From Mycoplasmopsis agassizii (GTDB taxonomy: Bacteria; Bacillota_I; Bacilli_A; Mycoplasmatales; Metamycoplasmataceae): a stretch of 52,148 nt of DNA. The stretch is taken from NCBI RefSeq assembly GCF_002276225.1, contig NZ_NQNY01000009.1:1-52148 (forward strand). The letters are read 5' to 3'. The notes below the pieces were generated by a model. It searched no databases. It was not told the origin of the DNA and saw only the letters and a program-made list of their open reading frames with translations. This document shows positions 12,101 to 25,900 of this stretch, in pieces. Positions within the stretch are counted from its first letter, which is position 1. Every line of letters starts with the position of its first letter. The translations under genes were made by a program, and so were the position numbers.

Positions 12101-15100
12101 GATTTTCATTAAAAGTTAAACTATCAGTATTACCTGAAAATGATGATGTTTTTATATGGCTACTTTCTGAAGCACCAATATATTCAGGAATTCCAAATGA
12201 CTGAATTTGTCTTGATTCTGAACGGTTTGAATTACTTCCTTTAACTGCAGTAACACTTGTGCCACTGAAAGTATAATCTTTAAACTTATACTTAGCATTG
12301 TTATCTGCTGTAGTTGTACCTGTTTTAACCTGGTTAGCATCTGCAATAAATAATGCTACATAAAGTGGACCTTGATTTCCTGCACCTACAGTACTTGGAT
12401 CTTCTTTTCAATCAGTGTCAGTGCTAGAATCTGTTTTTGAATACTTAACAATAATTTTTTTCTCTTTAATAACTGTTAGATCTGCTAATGAACTAGGTAA
12501 CTCTAATTTAAAGTTAGAGTTACTTAGTTCTTGCTTATCATCTTTTTTAGCAATTGTAAAAGCATTAGCATCAGGTGTTGATGATAATGTGTTTCAAAAG
12601 GCTGCATCAGCACCCCATTGGGTGTTATTACTTTGATTTGCTGATGTAGTTGTAGGGTTAATTAAAGAAACAATAATAACTGCATCTTTAAAGTTTTCAT
12701 TTTTTAATTTATAAGGTGCTTGTAATTTCTCTGGGAAAATCTTATTAGTAGTTGTTGTTACGCCAACTGCTTTATTAAAACGCACCATTACTTTGTCAAA
12801 AGTAAAGTTGTTTTTTAATTCTGGGGTTAGAACATATGAACCTTCTGATAAAACTCCTGGTTTTAATAACTTTTTAAAGATTTCTTTAGCACTAGTTGTT
12901 GAATTAGATGTAACTCATACTTGTTGCTTAGATCCATTTACTCATCCTTCTAGAGAATACTCTAGTTGTGCATCTTTATAGAATTTCTTGTATGGATTTT
13001 GCTCATCTGTAGTACTTGCAGTAACTTCAGTTGCTGAAAAGCCTTCTAACCCTGATTTTCATACTTCTGATTCATCAATAGTTAAATTATCAGTTTCACC
13101 TGAGAATTTAATTTTAGCTAAGGCTGCTTGTTCTTTATCAGGAACCCTGATTAATTCTTTATCTAATTTAGCTAAACTAGATGCAGTTGCTTTAGTATTA
13201 TCTGTATCATAAGTTGTCAGTGTTGTACTAAATCATGATGTTTGCTGAGCTGTTCAATTTGCTTTAGTTTGTTTATCTAGAAACTCTGCATATAAACTTT
13301 TACCTGTAGCAAATTGAATAAAGCCTGTTTTTAATAATGGGTTTAAAACAACTGTTTTAGCTAAATTACTATTAATAACTACGTTACCTAGTTTATCTAA
13401 ACTAAGACTTGAAATTTCTTCAGGTTTATTATCTTTTGTACCATTAAATTCACCTAGATAGGTATAATTAATTACTTTAAATTGACTATCTAATCTGATT
13501 AAGGTTTTTTGTCCTGCAACATAAAAACCGCCATAACCATCACCTATAAAGTGAGTGATTTTAAAATCACTCTTAATGAAATGATTATATTGACTATCAC
13601 CTAGGTTTAGTTTATGTTCTACCTTATCAACTGCTGTTTTATTTTGTGCTGAAAATTGGATTTTATCTTTAACACTATCATATTTAGGATTATTAGTTCC
13701 TGAAGCACCACCTGTGGCTTGTGCTCTGATTAATCCTTTGTCAATTACACGAGTATTATCTAATAAGGCTCTAGCAAAGGTAACTGAGCCAATAGACTTA
13801 CCTGAAGCAAATGCCATTGCATTTGTTTCATTTTTTGATGTATAGGTTCCACCTGTAAAACTTGAATTATAAATAAGTGTTTTAAAACTATCTTTATTAT
13901 AGTCTTTTAGTAATTGACCTGCAGTGAAGCTAGAATTACTACTTGTAACTGCATTATCAGAAATTGAATTAACTGTAACAGTTTGAGTAATAATGTCACC
14001 TAGTTCATTTAATCTACCAAAATGTTCTGACATTTTTAAAGTATTGCCTTTTGCTGCTTTATAAGCAGCAATATTGGTACTTGCTTTCGATTTTCACTGA
14101 CTTACATCATCATTATCTGCATGTGAATAATTTACTGTACTATGATAATCAAATTTATCTAAATTAGCAACTGGACTTGAGAAGAAGTTAATAGTAGGAT
14201 TAGTTGTAGTTGTTGCTGTTGCGTAAGCAAAAGTTAGATTCCCGTTAACAGGATCTAAGAACATATCTAGAAAATCACCTGACATTGAACCTAATTTAGT
14301 AATCTTGTTAGGTGTAACTAGAACAGAATGATTTGGATTATTTGTTGATTCATAAAAATCTGTTGCTATTAAACCAACTTCTACATCTTTCATTGTTGCA
14401 TTTGAAGCACCTATTGCAACTGCTAAAAATAGTTTATTTTTTTCATTTGCTTGTGAAGTAGAAGTTAAAATGGTTGGTAAAGCAACCACCTTTTTAATTT
14501 CTTTATTTCCTGATAATAAACCTGATGATACATCTTGAACTGTAATATTGCTTTTTGCAACATGAAGCACTATTACTTTTTTCTTAGTATACATTAAGTA
14601 TTTTTGATCAGTAATCGGCTCAATTGTTGCTTGAGCAATTTCTTCTTGAGTTAGATTTAATGAACTTAGTGAACCATTTGCACCACTATTAAATATTGAT
14701 GAAACTGAAACAGTAGAACCATTCACAGGAATGGTTATACTTCCATCTTTAGTATTAGCAAATAAGGTTTTAACTGATGCTTTATAAGTAGTTTTTAAAC
14801 CATCAAAATTAATTGTAGTAATAGTAGTTAGATCACTTTGATCTTTAGCTTTATTAGTTGATTTTCAAGCACCTTGATAACCTTGTTCATTTAAGAATCT
14901 AATAGATCCATCTAGATGTAATGATATATATCCTCCATCTGCTGTATTGATTAAATTAGTAATTGAAGTTAAATCACTTAATCTTAGTAACCCATCTTGA
15001 AAAGATGGAGCACCTCAATTAGTATTTTGTGATTTTAAATTACCTGACTTATCAATAAAAGTTAAAGCTGATGAAGAAGAAACTACAGGATTACCTCCAA

Positions 15101-16928
15101 AACTAGGGATAAACTGTTTAGCGTTAAAAGCGCTTAAAAATGGCTCTTGCACATATAAAAAGGCAGGTTTATCTTTAAAACTACCAGCACCAAAATAGTT
15201 ACTAAAGATTCAACGAGTATACATGTTATCGTAGAATCATCTAACACCTAGCAATTTACCATTATTAAATAATGATGTTTCACCTGTAGTAGTTAAATAA
15301 CTATTAGCTAGATCAGAAGGTCTTAGATCACCTTCACGAGATAATAAGGTAAAGTTACCATCACCTGATGGTAAGATTTTAGTAAAGAACTGCACATTAT
15401 CTCGACCTGAAGAAGCAGATAGATATTGCTGTGCACTAATTGTTTTTGTAACACTTAAACTACTATTTAAGAATAAAACATTTTTATTACTAATTGCAAT
15501 AAAGCCGTTATTACCATCTTCAACGATATCAATTAAAGCACCTGAAGATGTATAAGTTTTAGTTGTACTAGTTGCTTGACCAGTTGAAGAAATTTCTCTA
15601 ATGTAACCTGTTTCATTTAGCCCACCAATTGCATAAATTTTTCCGTTTGACTTAATGAATTTATTAATTGATGAAGATCATAAATTAGCATAATCTTTTG
15701 TATATTTTTCATGTCAATTAGTTGAGTCATAAGTAGTTTGAGTAGGATTTTTGAATGATTGATCAAACTTCTCCTTAGTTTGGAATGTTCCATAACTTCT
15801 TGAAGTTATAGAACCTGATGAACTAACAACCGCTAAATATTCACCTGAACCACCGAATAAGTAGTTGCCATTATCTAGTTTAATAAAAGCATTTGTATTT
15901 CATTGATTATCTAAATAATTTTTGTAATTACTTGTTAATGAAGTTTTGATTGATGTATCAGTTCAACCATTATCACTTGTATTGATAGTATAGTTACCTG
16001 CTTTTAAGGCAGTTTCATTTTCATTACTTAGATCAGTTGAACTTATTTTGCTGGTTACTAATTGTGATCTGCTTGTATTATTATCAGTTTTATGTAAAAA
16101 CATACTAATGGTATTTGATTTACCAACAGCTAGACTTACCCCTGAAGCAGTTGTTCCTAATCAGTCTAATTTGTTAACATTAGAACCTGGATTATCGAAA
16201 ATTGCAGTTCCACCTGCATCACCATAAAGAATAATGTTATTGTTATCAACTACAACTTTTGAGAAAACATTTACAAAATAACGCTCTACTCTTGTTTGAG
16301 TAATTAAGTCTTTAGGTATACTAGTTTCTCATTTATTAGGTTGATTAACTACTGAATTAAGTAGTTCATAATCTTTTTCTAACTTTCAAAAACCATCATT
16401 ATCTTCATAAGTAAAAACTCTTAGTTTTTGGTTTTTTAAAGGATTAGCATATGTATAAGTATCACTAGAGTTATTTTCATAAGGATCCTGAAACTTAGCC
16501 TGACTATATGCTTCAATACTTGAACCACTACCTTGAGCAAAAGCTGATAAAACTGCAAATTTAGTTTTACCTGATTGTTCAAAAGCATAAATATCGATTA
16601 GAGTTTCACGAAACTCTAAGGTTGCTTGAATGACTTGGTTTAATTTAGCATATGAACCATTTTGGCGAAATGAGGCAACATCTACAAGGTTAGCATCTTT
16701 TGCTAAAAGAGAAGGATCAGCACTGACTTTAGCTAAGGTTACATTGTTTGATGAACTACTATAACTTGAACTTTGTAAAGCATTATTAGTACTAATAGCA
16801 TTAATACTATTATTGCTATTAGTTTTATTTAAGGTCGCTCCTACAATTACAGCACTAGCCACAATTGTGGCTGCTGTAATTCCTAAGCCAATTAGAACGC
16901 TTTTTTTATTTGTTTTTTTATTATTCAT
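3180..16928 (-). CDS. Giant surface protein, 4582 aa (Gli521-like in size and topology)
   Basis: One code-4 frame: all the long minus-strand frames of 3180-16928 are in the same phase and are separated by TGA (Trp). The ATG at 16928 has GAGGT 7 nt upstream. The N-terminus is basic with a hydrophobic segment (about 10-31, signal or anchor). The C-terminus has a hydrophobic helix, TTIAIGVGVAAAAVASAAIA, then RRFKLKK, a type of stop-transfer anchor. Residues about 200-1230 hold many short blades of the type 'NGNYLFGGSGEYLAVVSSSG', suggesting beta-propellers. The rest is about a dozen diverged units with 'LSGNTKxITIxxxxA', 'VxVQYAIG' and 'W(F/Y)(T/N)xxxF' motifs. It follows the 3308-aa gene after 12 nt. 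M. mobile Gli521 (about 4.7k residues, C-terminal anchor) is the closest match I know in size and layout; homology is unproven. Confidence 0.85.
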
Positions 16929-16940
16929 AAGATACCTCGA
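16929..16940 (-). promoter_or_regulatory. Shine-Dalgarno between the two giant genes
   Basis: The whole 12-nt spacer between the TAA of the upstream giant gene and the ATG of the downstream one is filled by CGAGGTATCTT and one further base, so the downstream gene is translated from the same mRNA. Confidence 0.8.
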
Positions 16941-19900
16941 TTATTTCTTCTCTTCATTGAATGTTTGGTTTCAAGTATAGTTATTAAAGCCTGTATGCTC
17001 TCAACTTTGTGATGATTTAGGTGGTTTAGTTAATTCAGGTTTCAATAAGTTTTCTTGAGTAGATTTTGCAGTTGTAGCAGCATCACCTGATGTAGATGCT
17101 GTTGCTTCTGTAGCAGGATTAGTTAATCCAATTCATTTCATTCCTAAAGCACGTAATACTTTTCAACGCTCATCGCGGGTTAGATTTGCTGCTTGGAAGT
17201 TTAGAATTTGATAAATATTTCCTTGTAATGAATCAGCAGTTGCACCGATAATTCCTAATAAACTCTTAGTAATACCAATTTTGGTTGATACTAGACTATA
17301 ACGAGCATATTTATTATCTTCATATTTCATTTTTACATAAAAGACTAATTGCAATGCCTGTGTACCAGGAGCATATAGTTCCATGATTACATCTTGACCA
17401 ATATATAATTCAGAATTCATTTGGTTATTATTAAGTCTGATAGTTTCACTAGTATTAGAACTATTACTAATATTTACATCTGAGTTATAGTCCAGATTAC
17501 GATTAGTTGAACCGGAAGAACCTTGTGCCGCAAAGTAACCAAATAAAATTTCATTATTTCTTAAAGCTTGTGGACCAAATTGGGTCCCTGTTCCACTAGT
17601 TTGTTCAACTGAACCAGCAACTGAATACGCTAGCCCCCCTGAGTTATAACGTGGATAGAAATAAGTTCCTCCACCACTAAATAAGGCTTGTAAATTAGCA
17701 ATTTGAGTACTTGAATTAATTTTAAAAGCAATAAAAGTTGATGAACCATTAACCATATCACCTACACCACTATTTGACATAGATGTATTTTTACTTGATT
17801 TACCATTTGTAATAGTAGGTGTATCTACTGTATCACCAAAAGCTAATCATGAGCGATAGGCTTTATGAGCATCACTATTATCTGTTTCATGCTTATAAGT
17901 AGGTTTGAAAGCATCAACTGTTTGCACATATTGACTGCTTCCTTTTGATGAGTCAAAACTTGAAACTAGATCTTTATCATTAACTGTTACTTGATCTAAG
18001 TTAGCAGCATCGAAATCATGAGTAACTTTTTTCATGATTTCTTTTGTATCATCATTAAAGTAAAGGTCATTTTTAAAGCCTGTTACTTTTAAAGTAATTG
18101 ATTTACTATTTGAATCTGTAGCAGCAGCATCTTTTGAAGTTGCAATTAAGATTTTGTATTTTAAGGTTAGACCACCAAAATAGTCACTAGTTAAACTAAT
18201 TGGATTTGTATCTAAAACAAAGTGAATATCATCTTTTGAAGCTAAATCGGCAGAATTTTCAAAACCAATATCTTCTTTTTTTACTTCTGATGCTTTAACA
18301 TCAGATTTATTTTTATTATTAATCTTAACAGCGACAACTTCTGCTTTTTTATATTTTCAATCATGAATTTGTTTTATCACAGTTGAATTAGCTGCAGCAA
18401 AAACATTTTCTTTGATGCTAGTAATTGCTGTCTCTTCAATTTTAGTTAATTGAGTTAAAACTGAAGCAGCAAAAGCACTTTCACCTATAGAAGCGATTGA
18501 ACTAGGTAAAGTTAAAGTAGTTAGTTTTGCTTTTTCAAAGGCTTTAGCATTAATTGTAGTTGTTCCTGAATTAAGTGTTAATTCAGTTAAACTTGTATTA
18601 TTTTTAAAGTCATCATTAATAGTTGTCACACTACCTGCTACTTCTAATTTAGTAACTGCTTCTTTATTAGTAATATCACTTAAAGATGCTACATAGTAAT
18701 TATCGCTAGCATCTTGATAGCGATAAGAATGACCTTGTCAAACATTTTTCTTAAAGCCGCTAAGTTGTTCATTATAAGTACCTTGAACAGTAATTACAGA
18801 TGAGTTATTATTAAACTTAGTTTTAAGTTGTACAGTTACTCCATAAGTAAAGTCAATTTTTGAATTATCTAGATTGTTTAAAACTGTATTATTTAATGAC
18901 AGTTTTAAACCTTTTTCTAGAACTTTATTTTGTTCAGTTGAATAAATATTATTAGTTGTATCGTTTGAACCATTATTATTAGGTTTTTCAATAACTTTAG
19001 CAACTGTTGTTCATTTAGCATCTTTATCTAAAGTTGTTGTAGGTTTAACACGATCTGTTTTTTTAATATATTCATCAATTAGATCTTTGAAGGTTTTAAA
19101 CTTACCAGATACTTCACCGATTAACATATTAAATTCTAAAGTTGCACTTGAAGTTGATTTTAATTCAATAGTTACAGTTGCCTGACCATTTACTAGATTA
19201 TCACGTGTAGTAGGCTGCACTGATTTAACAGTTGCAGTTACTTTTTCAGTTGGTGCAGATTCAGCAGAACTAGTTTTAACAGCATCTAGTTTGCTTTTTA
19301 GTGTATCACTAAGCTGGAAATCATCAGTTGTAAAGAAAGTTTCTGTATAGTCAGTATTTGTTGTATGATTAACAATTTTATCTTTCTTATCAGCTTTTAC
19401 AACGATATAATGTTTTGTAGCATCAGTATCTTTATTAGCAGCTAAAATAGTGTCACGAGCGATTACCAATGCATTTTGTGCTTCTGAAGTAAATCCATCA
19501 TATTTAATTGTATTAACTTCAGAGATTTGATCATCACCTTCAGCACCTGAAAAGGTTGTATAAGTAATAGTTACAGTACGCTCTGCTGAATCAAATTCAA
19601 CCTTAGTTACTGTTCTATTTAGACCAGTTACATTAGGATCTAAATTGGTAAAGTAAGTTTTTAAAGTATCAGGACTTGTTAATGCTGCATTAATCTTATT
19701 AGCAACTCCTGAAGCAGTATCTGTTTTACCTGCTCCACCCTGTACTTCTTGCGATAATCCTACTTGTCAATTTGAAGATGCTTTAAAAGCATTAATTTTA
19801 GTTAGGTTTTCATATTTAGTTTTATTTAAGAAACCACTAATAGTTTGGTTATATTCTCTTTTTACTCCAGGGTCTTCTGGTGTAGTAATTGAGATAGTTA

Positions 19901-22900
19901 ATTTAACGGATGAACCGTCTCCTTGGCTTTCAACTTTAGTTACTGAATAAACTAAAGTTGAATCATTAACGTTATTATCTTTAGCAGTTTTTTGTGCTCC
20001 TCTAATTTCATAGAAACCATTGTTAGTTGCACTCGCTGTATATGATTTTAATAGTTCTTCACTAATAGAAAAATCATAAGCAACAGCGTTTGCTATTTTA
20101 CGCCGTGAAGCAGTTTGAAAACCTGTAATAGTTGCATTATAAGTAGCAATAAAATCTCCAATTTTATCACCATCTTTATAATGAACGCTAACTGTAACAG
20201 TTAAAGAACCATTACTATTATCAGCATTAAGTTGTGAAAAGGTTGCTTCATATTTAGTTCTATCAAAAACAGCAGCAGTTGTTTGTAAAGGATTAGCCTG
20301 AGCAATTGATAAATGATCTAGAGTAATTTCTGAAGGGATTCTAGTTTTGTATTCTTCAGCTTTTAATAAAGTACTGTCTGTTTTGCTAGTAGTAGAACTA
20401 TAAACTCCAGGTCAAATTAAAGCAGTAGCAAAATCAGTTGCTTGTTTTCTTGCATAAGAAGTAAAGCCACTTATAGTTGAATAATAGAATCTTGAAAGGT
20501 TAGTATTTTCTGTATCAGCCACTTTTATTTTTACAAATAAAACAGTTGAATTAATATCATCAACATTAACATTTGCTTCATTTAAAACAATTGAATCAAT
20601 TGAAACAGTTAATCCTAAAGACGATGGTGCTGAAGCAACTGTTAGCTGATCAGTTGTAACACTACGAGGTGGTGTTAATAATGTTTGTTGATCTTTTAAA
20701 GTTACATTAGCACGGCTAGCACTATTAATGTAAGAAAGAATTTTAGCAATTGCTTGTCCAGTAGCACGGTCAGCAAAACCAGAGATTTCAAATTCTTTAG
20801 TTTCTGAATAGAAGTTTACACCTGTACCAGTTGAAACATTGACACTAACAACAGCAACTTTTTGATCTTCTCCAGATTGAGATGAACCTTTATCAGCATT
20901 TTTCTCTTTAATATCGGCAATTGAGAAAGTTAAATCAGGGTGTGTTTTCTGAATTTCTGTGAAAGAAAAATCTAATGATGTCAAGTTACTTACAGATAAA
21001 CTTGCTTTATCACCTAATACTGTAGGCGCTGTTGCACTTCCTGAACTAGGACTTGTATATGCTTTAACTTTAGTAATATTTTCTTTTTTAATTGCTGAAG
21101 CAAAACCAGAAATAGATTGAGTATAAGTTTGACTTATGTTTGTATCTTCAGTTGAAGAAACTTTAATAGTTATAATCACAACTGTATCATCATTAGGTGA
21201 TTGAGTAACTTCACTAATTTCTACTTTAAGTTTTGAATTTGTATCAGGTGATGAAGGATTTAATTTAAAGTCACTTGTTTTAACTTCTTTTGCAGTTTTA
21301 TCTTCAGTAACACTGTCACCTTTTTGTGCAACTGCACGACTTGAACTACCAATATATTCAGTAACTGCTTTTTGAGCATTTGCTTTTTCTTTTGAAGCAA
21401 AACCAGTTTCTTCATGTGTATAAGTAGTAGTTGCTTGATCAGAACCTGCACCTGCAGTAACTGTAACTGTTACAGTTACTTTATTGCTGGTTGTATCTTT
21501 AGCAACATTAGTGATTGCTAAAGTAATTGGAGTTTGATTTGCTCCCACAATTGGTTGGGCAATTGAGAAGTTACTTGTTGTTATCGTGTCAACTGAAGTC
21601 ACTTCTTTATTAATATTACGGTTTAATAAAGGATTATTTTTAGTGCTTGATTCTGCATAAGCCTTAACAAGTTTTTCATTTAATGCTTTACCAGGTTTTA
21701 AGAAGCCATCTATTTTTGTATCATAAGTTACATGGCTTACTTGAGCAAGTCCTTGACCTACTGTTACAGCAACAGTTACAACTGCAATTGTATCATTAGC
21801 AGGATCAGGTTTAATTTCAGTAATTCTTAAACTGATGTCTGTATCAGTGGGTTGAGTTAATGTAAAACTTGCAGTAGTTAATTCAACTACAGCATTTGAA
21901 CTTTTAGAAACAGTAGATAAAAGTGTAGGTACACTTTTATTAGTGCTATCTGCATATTGTTTTGCTTTTTGATAGTTACGGTATTGTGAATCACTTAATA
22001 AATTACTATAGCGAATGATATATGTATCACTAGCAGAACCATCAGATCCACCTTGATCACTAGTTACAGTCACTGTTACATCAACTGCGTTTAATTCATC
22101 ACGAGCTGCTTCTACTTTAGTTACTGCAAATTTTAAAGTTGAAAAATCTGCTTTAGAACCATCTGCAAATGTATGTGAGCCTGCAATTGAACTATTGATA
22201 GTTCAATGATCACTAATAGGACTTGCTAGAGCAAGTGATTGTGAAATCTCATTTGATTTAACTACTTTTTTATCTTGACCTAAGACTTGTGGTTGTAAGT
22301 ATTTAGTTAAATCATTATTATTTTCTGCAAAGTATCCTTCAATAACTTTAAACGCTTGACCTTTAGCAGTTGTAATAAAGCCTGTAAATTCTTTTGTATA
22401 GGTTTTAGTAGCTTGACGCTCACCACTACCTAAAGATAAAGTAACTGTGACAATTGCAGTTGTTTGGTTAGTAGATGAAACTGCTACATTAGTTACTCTT
22501 TGAGTAATATTTTGGTTGACACTTGAAACAAGTGGCAATGTAAAATCTTCATTAACCAAGCGGTTAACTGAAACTTTATTTTTATCAACATCTTCATTTA
22601 AAGTAACTTCATCACGATTAGAGTTAGCAATGTAGCGCTCTAATGTAATTTCATTTGCAGCTTTTGAAGGTGCTGCAAAGCCACTTAAAATAGTGTCATA
22701 AGTTGCTGAATAAGCAGCATCACCGCTTCCTGCACTTACTTTTAAAACAATATTAGCACTATCATCAGCAGTAGGCACTACATCAATACGATCTACTGTC
22801 ACTGTTAAATTAGAAGGGTGAGCTCCAATAGTTACATCGCTAGATAAAAGTTGTGAAGGAGATTTAGCAACTTTAATTCCTGCAGCAACATCAGGAGTTA

Positions 22901-25900
22901 CTTTTGAACTTGAAGCAATATAATCAAGCACAATCTTAGCATTTGCTGCTTTAATAGTAGGAATAAAGTTACTATATCTAGTTGTATAGTTATATGAAAC
23001 AGTAGGTTTTGATTTTAATGCTACTTTAATAGTAAATAAACCAATAGAACCTTCAGTAGCTGTTACTCCAGTTCCTACTTGAGTAACAGCAGTAATTGTA
23101 TAAGTAAATTTAGCATTATCTTCAGTTGAAATTGCTACTAGTTCAAACATATCAATAGTTGCTTCATTTGCAGAAATGTTTTTATTAACATTTTGCTTAA
23201 AGTCAACACCATATTTAGTTGCATTTCTAACTTGAGCATCTTCACTACTTGCAAATAAACTTACTTTTAATGGTTTAGTACTTGCTAGTGATTCTCCTTG
23301 TGATTCACCAACTAAACGAATAGTTACTTCACCTGTTTCTGCATTACGTTCATCAATAATAACTGTAAAGGTAACACCGTTTTCGCTAGCAATTACAATA
23401 TCATTAGCAACAACATTATCAGCTGTTTTATTTTGACTACCAGCACGAGCATGAATTAAATTAGCAATTGCATTTAAACGATTAGCTCTTGCAGCTTGTT
23501 CGATTTGACTTTCTAAAGAACTAGATGCTTCATAGATTTTAAATTGGTTTTCACTTAAAAAGCCTGTATCAGTATAAGTGTAAGTATTAAAGGCTTCACT
23601 AGCACCTGAACCTGCAGTTACTTTAACAGTAATAACAGCACGGCGACCATCACCATCTTTTTCTTTAGTAACATTATCAATTGAACCTAATAAGGTTGCA
23701 CTACGTAGATTAACACTGTAATCTGAGTTAGTTAATTTAGAAGCAGTAGTAGTTGATTTCAAAGATCCATTTACTAATAAAGGCACGGCTCTAGTTGCTG
23801 AAGAAACATATTGATCAACTAGTTGTTGATTTCTAATTTTATCATTTGTAGGGAAACCACCAATAGTGAATTTGTAAGTAGCACTTGCTGCATTATTTCC
23901 ACTACCAATAGTTGCTAAAACAGTTGCTTCACCTTTAGTAGAAACTGTTTCGCCATTTACTACTTCCTCAATCGGACTTCATCCTGTTACTTCTAAATTA
24001 ACTTCATGTTCTGTAGCATTTGTTTCAATTGTTTTATATTTAGTTTTAACTTTCTGTCAATTCTCTTTAATTACAGCACTTGACAGAGTTAAGGTTTTAT
24101 TAAAATCACTAGCAAAAGGAATAGAAGCCACACCATTAAATTGTGGTGGATTAGCTGTATTAACTACAGAAGAACCATCTTCTGATTTAACTGCAGCAAA
24201 AGTAGTTTGATTACCTACAAATTGCTGAACTAGTTGTAAATTAGTACTACGAGCACTTGTATTAAAGCCACTTAAACTTAATTCTGCAGTGGTTGAATAA
24301 AGTGGTTGTTGAGTAGTTGAATCAGTTGCAATTGAACGTAATTTAAGAGTTACTTTTAAAGTTCCATTTGCTTCATCAACTTTTCAATCTATATCACTTC
24401 TATCAATCATAACTGCTGCTGAATCGCGGTTAACAACTGTATATAGTGAAATATTAGATGCTGCACTAGGAGTTGTATCCACTTTTTGATCTGCATTTTC
24501 AAAAAAGAAAGTAGTTGCAGTATTAGTTTCTAAATCACGTTTGATTGCTTCAACTGCATCTTTAGCAGTTTGGCGTGGAGTAGTATTAAAACCATCGATT
24601 ATGTAAGTGAAAACTTCACTTGCATAATCATCTTGTCCTTGTGTTCCTGCAGTTGATAAAACTGTAACTGTTAAGTTACCGTTATTATCATTTTGGTTAC
24701 CAATTGATTGAATCTTATTAGTTACAGTAATAGGTGCAGTTTGGTTTTCTACAGTTGCTTGATAAGTTGTTAAATTACCTAGTTCTAAATCATCAACTGT
24801 TACAGTTGTAGGGAAAGTATCAATTTTAGCAGTTGCTGAAGTTGATTTATACTTAACTGCATTAGGATTTGAACTATTAAAGATTTCTAAAGCACGTTCA
24901 TTATTACGTTTATCTGAAGCAAAATCTGAAACAGTTACTTCATAAGTTTTACTTACAGAATTATCACTATTAGCAATAGTTACAACAGCAACAACAGTTC
25001 CTGCCTTATCGTTTGAATCTTTAACCTGTGTAACTTTTCCAGTAATAGGACTGACTGAGTTACGTGGGTTTTCATTTGTATCAGTTGTATTAATTGGGTT
25101 AAAATCAGTCGCTACTACAGTTGAAGGTTTTTTATTTTTTACAGCTTCGCTAGTTACACTAGGAACTGTTTTTTTACTTATAAAGTAGTCAATAACTTGA
25201 GTGTCCAGTTCTTTTTTAGTATATCCAGTTAGATCTGATTTTTTAGTGTAAGTGTCAAGCACTCCACCATTTTCATTACGTAATTGAATGGTTAAAGTTG
25301 CACTGATTTTACCAGTTGCATTATCTTGGTTATTATCAATTAAATAAGCAACTCTGATTAATTCACTATCGCTTCCAGCGTTTGCTTGTCCTAGTTTTGC
25401 ACTTAATTCGGCAGAAATAGCAGGTTCTAGGTCACCATTATTGATTGCACTTGCAAATTTAAATGGCTTTGTATTGTTTTTAAATCTTACTTCAGGTTTT
25501 TCGTTTTTAATTTCATCAAAAACGTTTTTAGCAAAAGCAGCACTAGTTAAAAAACCATGTAATTGGGTGCTAGTTGCTAAAACAGCACTTCCACGAGTTG
25601 CTGATAAAGTTACTTGAGCAATCCCTTGACGTGTATCTGAAGCATCAAAATTAACACCTGTTAAAGCATAAATAGTGCCATTTGCATCGCTTGGTTGACT
25701 TAATGTTGCATTTTCTAAGAAGTTATCGTTAGTTAGCTGAGCAACTGCCATTTTTTTCAAGGTCTCATTAATATTAATTAATGGAGCAAGATTGGTATTT
25801 AAAGTAGTAATTAATTCATATTCATTTTGTGAATAGAAAGTATCAACTTCTAAATCATAAGAAGCTGAAGAAGTTCCATAACTCTTAGTTACTGTTAAGC

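Noticed and set aside
6988-13212. Plus-strand ORFs of 60-76 codons opposite the giant gene
   Set aside because: They lie antisense to the repeat-coding frame, have no ribosome-binding sites or family features, and use codons as expected for shadows.
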